Below, piece by piece: positions 50,051-57,750 of a stretch of 64,000 nucleotides of DNA (its first letter is position 1; each line of letters starts with the position of its first letter). The position numbers and the translations under genes were made by a program. The notes under the pieces are model-generated. The model searched no databases, was not told where the DNA came from, and saw only the letters and a program-made list of their open reading frames with translations. Source of the DNA: Cohnella hashimotonis (lineage in GTDB: Bacteria; Bacillota; Bacilli; Paenibacillales; Paenibacillaceae); the NCBI RefSeq assembly GCF_030014955.1, contig NZ_JAGRPV010000001.1, forward strand, positions 1,302,001-1,366,000, written 5' to 3'.

Positions 50051-50962
50051 TTATTCGCTGCCGGTGAATTGATCCTCCGGCATGCCCTTCAAGTCGTTCA
50101 GGAACTGCTTCATCGCATGACTGACATAACGGCCTGACTTGGTGATGACGCCGACGGGATGACTGACCTCCAGCTCTTCGACCGCGATCATCTTCAGGGA
50201 GCCTCGCCGCAGCTCGGTCGCGATGGACAGCTTGGACACGATAGCCGCGCCGAGATTCAGCTCCACCATTCGCTTGACCTCTTCGCTGCTGCTCAGCACC
50301 ATGACGGGATTCGGCTCGATGTGATGCTCCCTGAAAATCCGGTCGACGAACCTGCGTCCCAGCGTATCGGGAGACAACAGGATCATGGGGACATCCCTCA
50401 GCATGCCGACCGTGACGCGGTTGCGGGACGCAAGCGGATGACCCGGCGCGACGACCAGCTCGAACGTATCGTAATAGAGCACCGAAGTCTCGACATGCGC
50501 GCTCCGCTCCGCGAGATAGCCGATGCCGATGTCGACGAAGCCGTTCTCCACGCTGGTCAGCACCTGGGAGGAGGGCATCGTATGGATCGTCGTCTTAATA
50601 AGCGGATATTGGTTTTGAAAATAAGACAGAACCCGCGGCAGAATCTGCATCGCGATGGAGGTCGTCGTGCCGAGCACAATATGTCCCTGGGGGTTCTGAT
50701 CCAGATCGGACAGCTTCTGCTTGAGCTCCTCGACGATGGATAAGATGCGCTGGGCATGCTCGAGAAATACTTGACCGCGGTCGGTGAGCGTGACGGGATG
50801 GTTGCGATCCACCAGGATCGTCTTGAATTCGTCCTCCAGACTCTTGATCTGGGCGGACACGGCGGGCTGCGTCAGGTTCAGCGCTTCGCCGGCCTTGCGA
50901 AAGCTGAGCGTCTTGGAGATCGTCAGCAGCGTTTCCAGTTGGTTGATATTCAATCCTGTCAC
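50051..50962 (-). CDS. LysR-family transcriptional regulator, CysL/CbbR-like
   Basis: A 303-residue LTTR: winged helix (LNINQLETLLTISKTLSFRKAGEALNLTQPAVSAQIKSLE) and an effector domain (about 90-295) with typical segments VLGTTTSIAMQILPRVL and LNLGAAIVSKLSIATEL. It is close to CysL/YwfK or CbbR-type regulators in general sequence, which is only an impression. It is upstream of the PHP phosphatase gene by 43 nt and in the same direction, so the two could share a transcript. No target gene is apparent. Confidence 0.85.
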   Translation of the reverse strand: MTGLNINQLETLLTISKTLSFRKAGEALNLTQPAVSAQIKSLEDEFKTILVDRNHPVTLTDRGQVFLEHAQRILSIVEELKQKLSDLDQNPQGHIVLGTTTSIAMQILPRVLSYFQNQYPLIKTTIHTMPSSQVLTSVENGFVDIGIGYLAERSAHVETSVLYYDTFELVVAPGHPLASRNRVTVGMLRDVPMILLSPDTLGRRFVDRIFREHHIEPNPVMVLSSSEEVKRMVELNLGAAIVSKLSIATELRRGSLKMIAVEELEVSHPVGVITKSGRYVSHAMKQFLNDLKGMPEDQFTGSE

Positions 50963-51081
50963 TCCATCCTATTTGAATAATTTATCGACAGGAGTGCACG
51001 AATAAGAAGTTTTTCTAACCCTCTTTTTATTATAGAAGGAATCCGGCGGGTAAGCAAAGGAAACGGAGCGAATATTAAGCA

Positions 51082-51109
51082 TTGCAAGTTACTCAAATTT
51101 GAGTATAAT
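51082..51109 (+). promoter_or_regulatory. Promoter with a perfect palindromic operator, MFS-PadR operon
   Basis: TTGCAA (51082-51087) and TATAAT (51104-51109) are separated by 16 bp. The spacer is almost filled by the perfect palindrome ACTCAAATTTGAGT (51091-51104). A repressor bound there would occlude RNA polymerase. The PadR-family gene in the same operon is the natural candidate. Confidence 0.7.
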
Positions 51110-51158
51110 CGATTTGAACTCCAAATTGCGAAATGAAGAAAGAGGGAGCTATCCTACC

Positions 51159-52712
51159 ATGGATGCGAAAAAAAGCAACGTAAAACTCGCGATCGCCGGA
51201 CTTCTGCTCGGCCTGTTCATGGCCGCGCTCGACCAGACGATCGTATCCACCGCGATGAAGACGATTATCCAGCGGCTGGGCGGTCTGGACAAGTTCATCT
51301 GGGTCTATTCCGCCTACATGATTGCGATGGTCGTCGCCACGCCGATTTTCGGCAAGCTGTCCGATATGTTCGGCCGCAAGCGTTTTTTCCTGCTGGGCGT
51401 GACGCTCTTCCTGCTGGGATCCATCCTGTGCGGCACCGCGCAGAACATGGATCAGCTGATTATTTACCGCGCGATCCAGGGCATCGGCGGCGGCGCGCTC
51501 ATGCCGATCGTATTCACGATCATCTTCGATCTGTTCCCGCAGGAAAAGCGGGGCAAGATGATGGGGCTTTTCGGCGCCGTGTTCGGCATGTCGAGTGTAT
51601 TCGGGCCGATTCTCGGGGCCGTCATTACCGACAATATCAGCTGGCGCTGGATTTTTTACATTAACGTGCCGATCGGCATACTGTCGTTTTATTTTATTTT
51701 GCGCGCCTACCACGAATCTGCAGCCCGGCGCAAGCAGAGCATCGACTGGCTCGGCGCGATACTGCTGACGGCCGGCGTCCTCGCACTTATGTTCGCGCTG
51801 GAACTGGGCGGTTCCGACGGCTGGGCGTGGGACTCGTTCAAGACGATCGGCCTGTTCGTCGCCTCCGGCGTGCTGCTGATCCTGTTCCTGATCGCAGAGC
51901 GCTTCGCCAAGGATCCGATCATCGCGCTCGGCCTGTTCAAAAAGTCGCTGTTTACGAGCAGCATGATGATCAGCTTCCTATACGGCGGCGTCATGATCGC
52001 ATGTGCGACTTACATTCCGCTGTTTATCCAGGGCGTCTTCCATAAGTCAGCCACGCAGACGAGTCTCGTGCTGACCCCGATGATGATCGCGGTGGTCATC
52101 AGCAGCCAGATCGGCGGTCTGGTCGCGGGCAAGTTCCGCTTCCGGACGACGATGGTCGTCTCCTCGATCGTGCTCACGATCGGCGCCGCGCTGCTCGGCT
52201 TCGCGATGGATCTGACGACGGGCCGCGGCATCATCACGCTTTACATGATCGTCGTGGGCCTCGGGATCGGCGTGTCGTTTTCCCTGCTCAACATCTCGAC
52301 GCTCGGCTCCGTGCCGCCGCAGTACAAAGGCTCCGCGTCCTCGCTGATCACGTTTTTCCGGACGATCGGCTCGGCGCTCGGCATCACCGTATTCGGCGCG
52401 ATCCAGAAGCATGCCTTCCAATCCGACGTGCTGGCGATGCCGGGCTCGAGCCCGGAGCTGGCGGCTCAGATCAAGAGCGGACAGGCGCTGCTCGATCCGG
52501 CGATACAGGCGCTTATGAAAATTCCGCAGGACGTGCTGCAAAAGCTGCTTGACGAACTCGGCAACTCGATCATCACGACCTTCCAGTGGGCCGCGCTGCT
52601 GCCCGTGCTGGCGTTCGTGTTCGCGCTGCTGATGGGCAAGGCGCGCATGGCGCCTTCCAGCGCGGGCAAGCCGGACGCGAGCAAGCCGGAGGGCGCGCCG
52701 GAGCGCGGCTGA
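51159..52712 (+). CDS. DHA2-family (EmrB/QacA) multidrug efflux MFS transporter
   Basis: A 517-residue proton-driven exporter with about 14 helices. Signatures: ALDQTIVSTAMKTI (motif D1), YMIAMVVATPIFGKLSDMFGRKRFF (motif A), RAIQGIGGGALMP (motif B) and GLFGAVFGMSSVFGPILGAV (motif C). These mark DHA2 drug/H+ antiporters. The start at ATG 51159 has AGAGGGAG; the frame is open upstream through the promoter without support. The PadR gene starts 4 nt after its stop, and a promoter with an operator precedes it. Confidence 0.93.
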   Translation: MDAKKSNVKLAIAGLLLGLFMAALDQTIVSTAMKTIIQRLGGLDKFIWVYSAYMIAMVVATPIFGKLSDMFGRKRFFLLGVTLFLLGSILCGTAQNMDQLIIYRAIQGIGGGALMPIVFTIIFDLFPQEKRGKMMGLFGAVFGMSSVFGPILGAVITDNISWRWIFYINVPIGILSFYFILRAYHESAARRKQSIDWLGAILLTAGVLALMFALELGGSDGWAWDSFKTIGLFVASGVLLILFLIAERFAKDPIIALGLFKKSLFTSSMMISFLYGGVMIACATYIPLFIQGVFHKSATQTSLVLTPMMIAVVISSQIGGLVAGKFRFRTTMVVSSIVLTIGAALLGFAMDLTTGRGIITLYMIVVGLGIGVSFSLLNISTLGSVPPQYKGSASSLITFFRTIGSALGITVFGAIQKHAFQSDVLAMPGSSPELAAQIKSGQALLDPAIQALMKIPQDVLQKLLDELGNSIITTFQWAALLPVLAFVFALLMGKARMAPSSAGKPDASKPEGAPERG

Positions 52713-52716
52713 CGCC

Positions 52717-53325
52717 ATGTCCATGAAGCTGCTCATCCTCGGCATCTTGATCGAAAAGGACCGGCATCCGTACGAGATACGCCAGACGATGGTGGGTCGC
52801 AACTGGAACTATGCGTTTAGGCTGCGCGACGGCTCGCTGTACTATGCGGTGGACCAGCTGCGCGACCGTGGCTTGATCGAAGCGGTCCACACCGTCCCCG
52901 TGCCGGGGGAGCATCGTCCGGACAAGACGATCTATCGCATCACGGACGAGGGCCGGCGGGAATTCGACAAGCTGATGTACGCCCAGCTCGAACAGCCTGC
53001 CTATCCCCAGCACCCGATGATGATGGCGATGCCCTTTTTGCGCCTTGCCGATCAGGCGCGCGTCGCCGACATCGCGGAGCGGCAGCTAGCGGCCTGCGAC
53101 GAGCGGATCGCCTCCCTGGAACAGGTGCTGGCGGTCAAGGCAGGCAGGATTCCGTCGAGCTCGATGCGGATGATCGAAGGCATGCTCGCCTTCGGGCGCG
53201 CGGAGCGTGCCTGGCTGGAGACGATCGTGGAAGAGGCCAGAAGCGGTGCGTACGAGGAAGAACGCGATCAAACGGGCGGATGGATCCGGAAGACGCGCCC
53301 GCCAGCGCCGCCGGCACAAGAGTAA
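52717..53325 (+). CDS. PadR-family transcriptional repressor
   Basis: A 202-residue regulator: N-terminal winged helix (LLILGILIEKDRHPYEIRQTM, GSLYYAVDQLRDRGLIEAVH, TIYRITDEGRREFDKLM, residues 1-90) and a C-terminal helical dimerisation domain (about 95-185) as in AphA/PadR subfamily 1. PadR proteins repress efflux or detoxification genes and release DNA when a phenolic or drug binds. It is cotranscribed with the efflux pump (4-nt gap, no strong ribosome-binding site, so coupled translation) and likely binds the palindrome at 51091. Confidence 0.92.
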   Translation: MSMKLLILGILIEKDRHPYEIRQTMVGRNWNYAFRLRDGSLYYAVDQLRDRGLIEAVHTVPVPGEHRPDKTIYRITDEGRREFDKLMYAQLEQPAYPQHPMMMAMPFLRLADQARVADIAERQLAACDERIASLEQVLAVKAGRIPSSSMRMIEGMLAFGRAERAWLETIVEEARSGAYEEERDQTGGWIRKTRPPAPPAQE

Positions 53326-53341
53326 ATAGGAAAGACAAGCG

Positions 53342-53378
53342 GCCTGCCTGCGCGCCTTGAGCGTGCCGGCAGGTTTTT
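53342..53378 (+). terminator. Terminator after padR
   Basis: GCCTGCC with GGCAGGT closes a 19-nt loop, followed by TTTTT. The stem is short but GC-rich. Confidence 0.65.
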
Positions 53379-53380
53379 GC

Positions 53381-53449
53381 TTTTCCTTTCCTTTCTGACT
53401 TTCCTTTCTGACTTTGCTTTCTGGCTATCCTTTCTGACTTTCCTTTTTG
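53381..53449. repeat. T-rich CTTTCTGACTTTC tandem repeats
   Basis: About five imperfect copies of (C/G)CTTTCTG(A/G)CT(T/A)T make a pyrimidine-rich run just after the terminator. They create artificial minus-strand frames rich in KGKSERK. Confidence 0.75.
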
Positions 53450-53790
53450 ATCCGGGCCAGGGCCAACCGTGGCCAGATATACGCGCGGGCCGAAAAACCT
53501 GTTCAGCGCATTTTCGGCCGAAGGCAACGCCGGCATTCGGGAGATGTCCGCCGAGAGCGAAAGGCCAGAGCCGAATGATGAGAGTGGCTGCGCCTTCCGT
53601 CGTTGAGCTGAGCTTGCACGCGACGGAGCTTCGATCGGCCATCGGCAGATACAAGCTGGGCGAAGCGGATACGTCGGCGGCCATGCCTGTGCACATGCCC
53701 GTCGCAGTAATTTTGATCGTACGAAGGAGTTGCGCCCCGCCCGTGTCGAATTGATGAGGAGGCATAAATCCGACAGAAGAGGGCGATGCG
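53450..53790. other. Gap before the UMF1 transporter gene, no gene seen
   Basis: GC-rich sequence with short overlapping open frames on both strands, none with a good ribosome-binding site or a recognisable family. A hydrophobic stretch near 53680-53725 is not enough for a call. It could be gene remnant. Confidence 0.4.
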
Positions 53791-55056
53791 GTGCTGGACG
53801 ATAAAAAAGCGATACGCGCGTGGACGATGTACGATTGGGCTAACTCTTCGTTCGCGACGACGATTATGGCGGCCGTCATGCCGATTTACTATGCGGGCGT
53901 AGCGGCAAGCGGACTGGCAGACGGAAGGGCGACGTCTTATTGGGGCTTCACGCAGACGGCCGCGGCGATTATCGTCGCCGTGCTGTCGCCGCTGCTCGGC
54001 GCAATCGCCGACCGTTCGGGCGGTAAAAAGCGTTTCCTTGGCGTTTTCACGCTTTTGGGCGCGGCGGCATGCATCGGCATGGCTTTTATCGGGGAAGGCG
54101 ACTGGCTAGCGGCTTCGGCGCTCGTTATCGTCGGCATGATGGGCTTTGGCATGGGCGGCACCTTCTATGACGCGCTGCTCAACGACGTCGCCTCGCCCGC
54201 GATGAGGGAGCGCGTTAGCGCGAAGGGCTTCGCGATGGGCTACCTGGGCGGCGGCGTGCTGCTTGCTGTCAATCTCGCGCTGATCATCGGCTATAAGGCG
54301 TTCGGCTTCAAGGATTCGGCGGGCGCCTCCCAGGTTTCCTTTGCGATGGTCGGCGTGTGGTGGGCGCTTTTTTCACTGCCGCTGTTCAAGCATGTTCGCG
54401 AAGCGAAGGGCACGCCCGCCATGTCGGCGGCGGAGAGCGTGCGCGAGGGACTGGCCAGGCTCGGTCAGACCTTCCGCAGCATCCGGCGATATCCCGAGCT
54501 GTTCAAGTTTATGGTCGCTTACTGGTTTTTCTTCGATGGCATCAATACGATCATCGTTATGGCAACCAGCTACGGGACCGACATCGGCTTGGAGCAAGAG
54601 GCGTTGATCGGGGCGCTGCTGCTCACGCAGTTCGTCGGTTTCCCCGCAACCTGGCTGTTCGGTCGGCTGGCAGACCGGATCGGGGGCAAAAAGATGCTGT
54701 ATGGCGCGCTATCGGTGTACGTAATCATCGTGCTGCTGGGCTATTTCATGACGAACGAGTACCATTTCTTCGCCCTCGCGCTGCTCGTCGGGCTCGTCCA
54801 GGGCGGCGCGCAATCGACGTCGCGGGCGATTTACAGCCGGCTCATTCCGCCGGGACGCACCGCGGAGTTCAACGGCTTCCTCAGCTTCACGAGCCGGTTT
54901 TTCTCGTTCGGCGGCCCGCTCGTATTCGGCGTGGTAGGCGTCCTCACCGGCTCAAGTCGCGCGGCGCTGCTCGCGATCGCGCTCTTTTTCCTCGTCGGTA
55001 TCGCGCTGCTCGCCCTGGTCAAGCTGGAGAAGGGATGGCGCGAAGCGACGGAATAA
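53791..55056 (+). CDS. UMF1 (Atg22-like) MFS transporter
   Basis: A 421-residue MFS protein with about 12 helices. The N-terminus AIRAWTMYDWANSSFATTIMAAVMPIYY is the family hallmark, and SPLLGAIADRSGGKKRFL, NDVASPAMRERVSAKGFAMGYLGGG and GLVQGGAQSTSRAIYSRLIPPGRTAEFNGF are conserved family segments. Relatives of yeast Atg22 export amino acids from vacuoles; the role in bacteria is not firmly known. GTG 53791 is the start, with a modest GAAGAGGG. It is convergent with the phospholipase-like gene with 24 nt between the stops. Confidence 0.88.
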   Translation: MLDDKKAIRAWTMYDWANSSFATTIMAAVMPIYYAGVAASGLADGRATSYWGFTQTAAAIIVAVLSPLLGAIADRSGGKKRFLGVFTLLGAAACIGMAFIGEGDWLAASALVIVGMMGFGMGGTFYDALLNDVASPAMRERVSAKGFAMGYLGGGVLLAVNLALIIGYKAFGFKDSAGASQVSFAMVGVWWALFSLPLFKHVREAKGTPAMSAAESVREGLARLGQTFRSIRRYPELFKFMVAYWFFFDGINTIIVMATSYGTDIGLEQEALIGALLLTQFVGFPATWLFGRLADRIGGKKMLYGALSVYVIIVLLGYFMTNEYHFFALALLVGLVQGGAQSTSRAIYSRLIPPGRTAEFNGFLSFTSRFFSFGGPLVFGVVGVLTGSSRAALLAIALFFLVGIALLALVKLEKGWREATE

Positions 55057-55080
55057 ATGAGGCCAGCATCCTTCTGCGGA

Positions 55081-56022
55081 TTAGACCACCGGCTCCGCAA
55101 AAGTGATCCAGGCGCTGCCGCAGGGCAGGCCGGTCTCGTAGGAAACGTTGCCGACGAGCGATAGGAAACCGGCCTTCTCTTCTTCGGCTTCGCCGTCGCT
55201 CCTGGCGCCAAGCCAGCGAAGTCCGGCGCCGAGCGTATGCTTGCCGTCTACGAGGGCGGCGTCCCACAGTTCGAATACGCTCTCCTGCCGGATGCGCGTC
55301 CGGTCGACCGGATCGATCCATCCGCTGCGCCTCGCGTTCAGAACGTCCCAAGGCGGGATCGTCCGCGGCGGCGAAAAAGGGGCGAGCATTCCGAAGGTCA
55401 GCCTGCCTTTCCAGCCTGACGGATCGAAAAAGAGACGCTGCGCAGCGAAGAACTGTCGCACGGACGCATTCAGCATATCGACGGTCAGTTCGCTGGCGAG
55501 CCCCGGGTAATGCTTGCAGGACAGCGCATGTAAAATATCAGCCATGCCTCCGGGCAGCGTCCCGCCCGTGTCGATCTCTTTCGATACGGGCGTATTCCCC
55601 GTATGAATACCGGCCCGGCGCCACATGACGGCTGAGTCCAGCGCGGTCTCGAATTGCTGATGCTTCCACTTGCGGAAGCCGGACAGGCTGAAGATATAAG
55701 GGTGCACATGCCGATCCAGCACGTGGTGCAGCAAAAAGCCTGCGGCGTAAGCCTCGGTCTCCTTTTCGCCGGAGCTCTTGCGCGCCGCATCGAACAAGTC
55801 GTTCAAAAAAGGTCCGCAAGCGACGTTGTGCATCAAGCTTCCTAACCGGTTGGCGGCCGTATGCGACCGCTGCCAGGGGAGGAACCGGTCGTAAAATAAA
55901 AAATCGGGGCCCTGGCAGCCGAGCTGGAATGCTTTACGCAGCGCCGGGTCTTTCAGATAGGGAAGCGGCATCGCCTCCGCAAGCTCTCTACCGAATTGAA
56001 TATGCGCCCACAAATTTGGCAT
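55081..56022 (-). CDS. Zinc-dependent phospholipase C family protein
   Basis: A 313-residue protein beginning MPNLWAHIQFGRELAEAM. HIQFG, GCQGPDFLFYDRFLPWQRSH, AAGFLLHHVLDRHVHPYIF and HALSCKHY supply the His and Asp residues in the spacing of the zinc-dependent phospholipase C/S1-P1 nuclease fold. There is no signal peptide, so unlike secreted phospholipases it would be cytoplasmic; the substrate is unclear. The start at 56022 has CGGAGGA; an extra ten codons upstream are open but less likely. Confidence 0.75.
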   Translation of the reverse strand: MPNLWAHIQFGRELAEAMPLPYLKDPALRKAFQLGCQGPDFLFYDRFLPWQRSHTAANRLGSLMHNVACGPFLNDLFDAARKSSGEKETEAYAAGFLLHHVLDRHVHPYIFSLSGFRKWKHQQFETALDSAVMWRRAGIHTGNTPVSKEIDTGGTLPGGMADILHALSCKHYPGLASELTVDMLNASVRQFFAAQRLFFDPSGWKGRLTFGMLAPFSPPRTIPPWDVLNARRSGWIDPVDRTRIRQESVFELWDAALVDGKHTLGAGLRWLGARSDGEAEEEKAGFLSLVGNVSYETGLPCGSAWITFAEPVV

Positions 56023-56133
56023 GTTTATCCTCCGGGGTTTCGGTGAGACCATGACTTATGGTGTCGTTTTCAGGCTCTTTTTTATAGGGTCTTTTGGCCC
56101 ATTATCGTTCAAAAGTACCGCGATTTAACGAAA

Positions 56134-56167
56134 ATAAGTATACTTGTCCTACTTATTTAAGTATAAT
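56134..56167 (+). promoter_or_regulatory. Possible promoter of cheX with inverted repeat
   Basis: TATAAT (56162-56167) lies 100 nt before cheX without a good -35. AATAAGT (56134-56140) and ACTTATT (56151-56157) form an inverted repeat across the -35 zone. Confidence 0.4.
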
Positions 56168-56266
56168 GATGGCAACGAGGCAAGAGAAGCGGTATTTTGT
56201 CGAAACGAAGCGAAGACAACGAGTTCCGGCTTATAGAATCGGCTCGCAAGGAGGCATCGCTCGCGA

Positions 56267-56725
56267 ATGAAGGCGGAATATATCAACCCATTCCTGGAAT
56301 CGGCCCGAATGGTCATCGAGCAAATGGTTCAAATTCGGCCCAGCACCGGTCAGTTGGCGGTCAAGGACATCCAGTTCGTGGACAATCACGTATGGATCCA
56401 GATCGGGCTCACGGGCCATATGAGCGGCGACATCGTATTCGGCTTGAGCGAATCGGTCGCGCTGAAGATCATCTCCGCGATGATGGGCGGGTTTGTCATC
56501 ACGGAGATCGACGATATGGGCAAGAGCGCCATTTCCGAGCTGGGGAACATGATCAGCGGCAACGCATCGACCATTTTGTTCAACCAAGGCGTTCATGTCG
56601 ATATTACGCCGCCCCGCATCGTCCATTCGATGCTCGAGAGTCACGGGGAGGTTCGCCGCGCGTTGGCGGTTCCTCTGATCATGGACGGGATCGGCGAGAT
56701 GGAGATTCAGGTATTGATCGCTTAG
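56267..56725 (+). CDS. cheX: CheX-like CheY-P phosphatase
   Basis: A 152-residue protein of the CheC/CheX/FliY family. The phosphatase signature Glu-x2-Asn occurs in AISELGNMISGNASTIL (about residues 83-99), and the protein has a single such motif, as CheX does (CheC and FliY have two). It would dephosphorylate CheY-P and so adjust swimming bias. No chemotaxis or flagellar gene lies in the window, so it is an orphan. The ATG at 56267 follows a weak GCGAATG; start certainty is moderate. Confidence 0.85.
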   Translation: MKAEYINPFLESARMVIEQMVQIRPSTGQLAVKDIQFVDNHVWIQIGLTGHMSGDIVFGLSESVALKIISAMMGGFVITEIDDMGKSAISELGNMISGNASTILFNQGVHVDITPPRIVHSMLESHGEVRRALAVPLIMDGIGEMEIQVLIA

Positions 56726-56792
56726 TTCGCGCGATGCCGTCCCACCGGACGGCGCGACATATCGTCGTACCGCTCGATATGCTACAATAAGG

Positions 56793-56816
56793 AAGCCCCG
56801 CAGGGGGCTTTTTTTT
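56793..56816 (+). terminator. Terminator after cheX
   Basis: AAGCCCC-GCA-GGGGGCTT followed by a run of about eight T. Confidence 0.88.
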
Positions 56817-56924
56817 AACGTTCGAGCGCCACTGAGGGGACGCAATCCGGACCAATGAACCGATAAAATAGCCCGGCAGCGGTCGGATGACCGATTCTGC
56901 GGGCGGCGGAGAAGGAGAATGGCC

Positions 56925-57710
56925 ATGTCATCCATAGAACTGCGCGGCCGGATCGTGCTCTTGACCGGCGCCTCGAGCGGGATCGGCGCGCTGGCGGCCC
57001 GCCTTCTGGCGGAGCGGGGAGCGGTGCCCGTGCTTGCCGCCCGTTCGGCGGACAAGCTGGCGGCCGTCTCGGCCGGTATTCGCGGCGAGCATGCGAGATA
57101 CGAGTGCGACGTGCGGAGCGCGGCATCCGTCGACGAGACCGTTGCGCGCACGCTCGAGCGCTTCGGACGCATCGACGCGCTGGTGAACAACGCGGGGTAC
57201 GGAGAGTTCCTTTCCTTCGAGGAGACGGAGCTGTCGCGGTTTGAAGCGATGATGGACGTTAATTATATGGGTACGGTGCGGTTCTGCAAGGCCGTGTATC
57301 CGGCCATGAAGCGGGCGGGCGCCGGTCATATTGTCAACGTCGCCTCGATCGCGGGCAAGATCGGGACGGCCAAGGCGACCGGCTATGCCGCTTCCAAGCA
57401 CGCTGTGCTGGGCTTTACCAATTCGCTGCGGCAAGAGCTGCGCGGCAGCGGCATCAAGATCTCCGCGCTCAATCCTGGGCCGATCGATACGCCCTTTTTC
57501 GACCGGGCGGATCCGGAAGGCACGTACAAGCGCAATATCCGGCGATTTATGATGCAGCCCGACACGGTCGCGCTTGCGTTGGTGCGGCTGCTGGAGACCG
57601 GCAAGGCGGAGCGCGATTTGCCCTTGGTATCCGCCGCGGGCGCCAAGCTGATCCAGCTGTTCCCGGTGCTGACGGCGGGCGTCGCGGCCCGGCTGCTGAA
57701 CAAGAAATAA
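56925..57710 (+). CDS. Short-chain dehydrogenase/reductase
   Basis: A 261-residue classical SDR. The NAD(P) motif is LLTGASSGIGALAARLL, the NNAG motif is VNNAGYGEFL, the catalytic Ser lies in NVASIAGKIG and the Tyr-x3-Lys in GYAASKHAVLG. The Arg after the second strand (AARSADK) favours NADPH. The substrate cannot be told. I choose ATG 56925, 7 nt after AAGGAG; ATG 56919 is too close to that site. The helicase gene follows 40 nt later and may share the transcript. Confidence 0.9.
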   Translation: MSSIELRGRIVLLTGASSGIGALAARLLAERGAVPVLAARSADKLAAVSAGIRGEHARYECDVRSAASVDETVARTLERFGRIDALVNNAGYGEFLSFEETELSRFEAMMDVNYMGTVRFCKAVYPAMKRAGAGHIVNVASIAGKIGTAKATGYAASKHAVLGFTNSLRQELRGSGIKISALNPGPIDTPFFDRADPEGTYKRNIRRFMMQPDTVALALVRLLETGKAERDLPLVSAAGAKLIQLFPVLTAGVAARLLNKK

Positions 57711-57750
57711 CGGCCCTGTCGACAGGTACGGCCGCAAAGGAGAATGGACG

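Noticed and set aside
53575..53754. Possible 59-residue gene before the UMF1 transporter
   Set aside because: Hydrophobic stretch but no ribosome-binding site, no family and overlapping frames of equal quality on the other strand.
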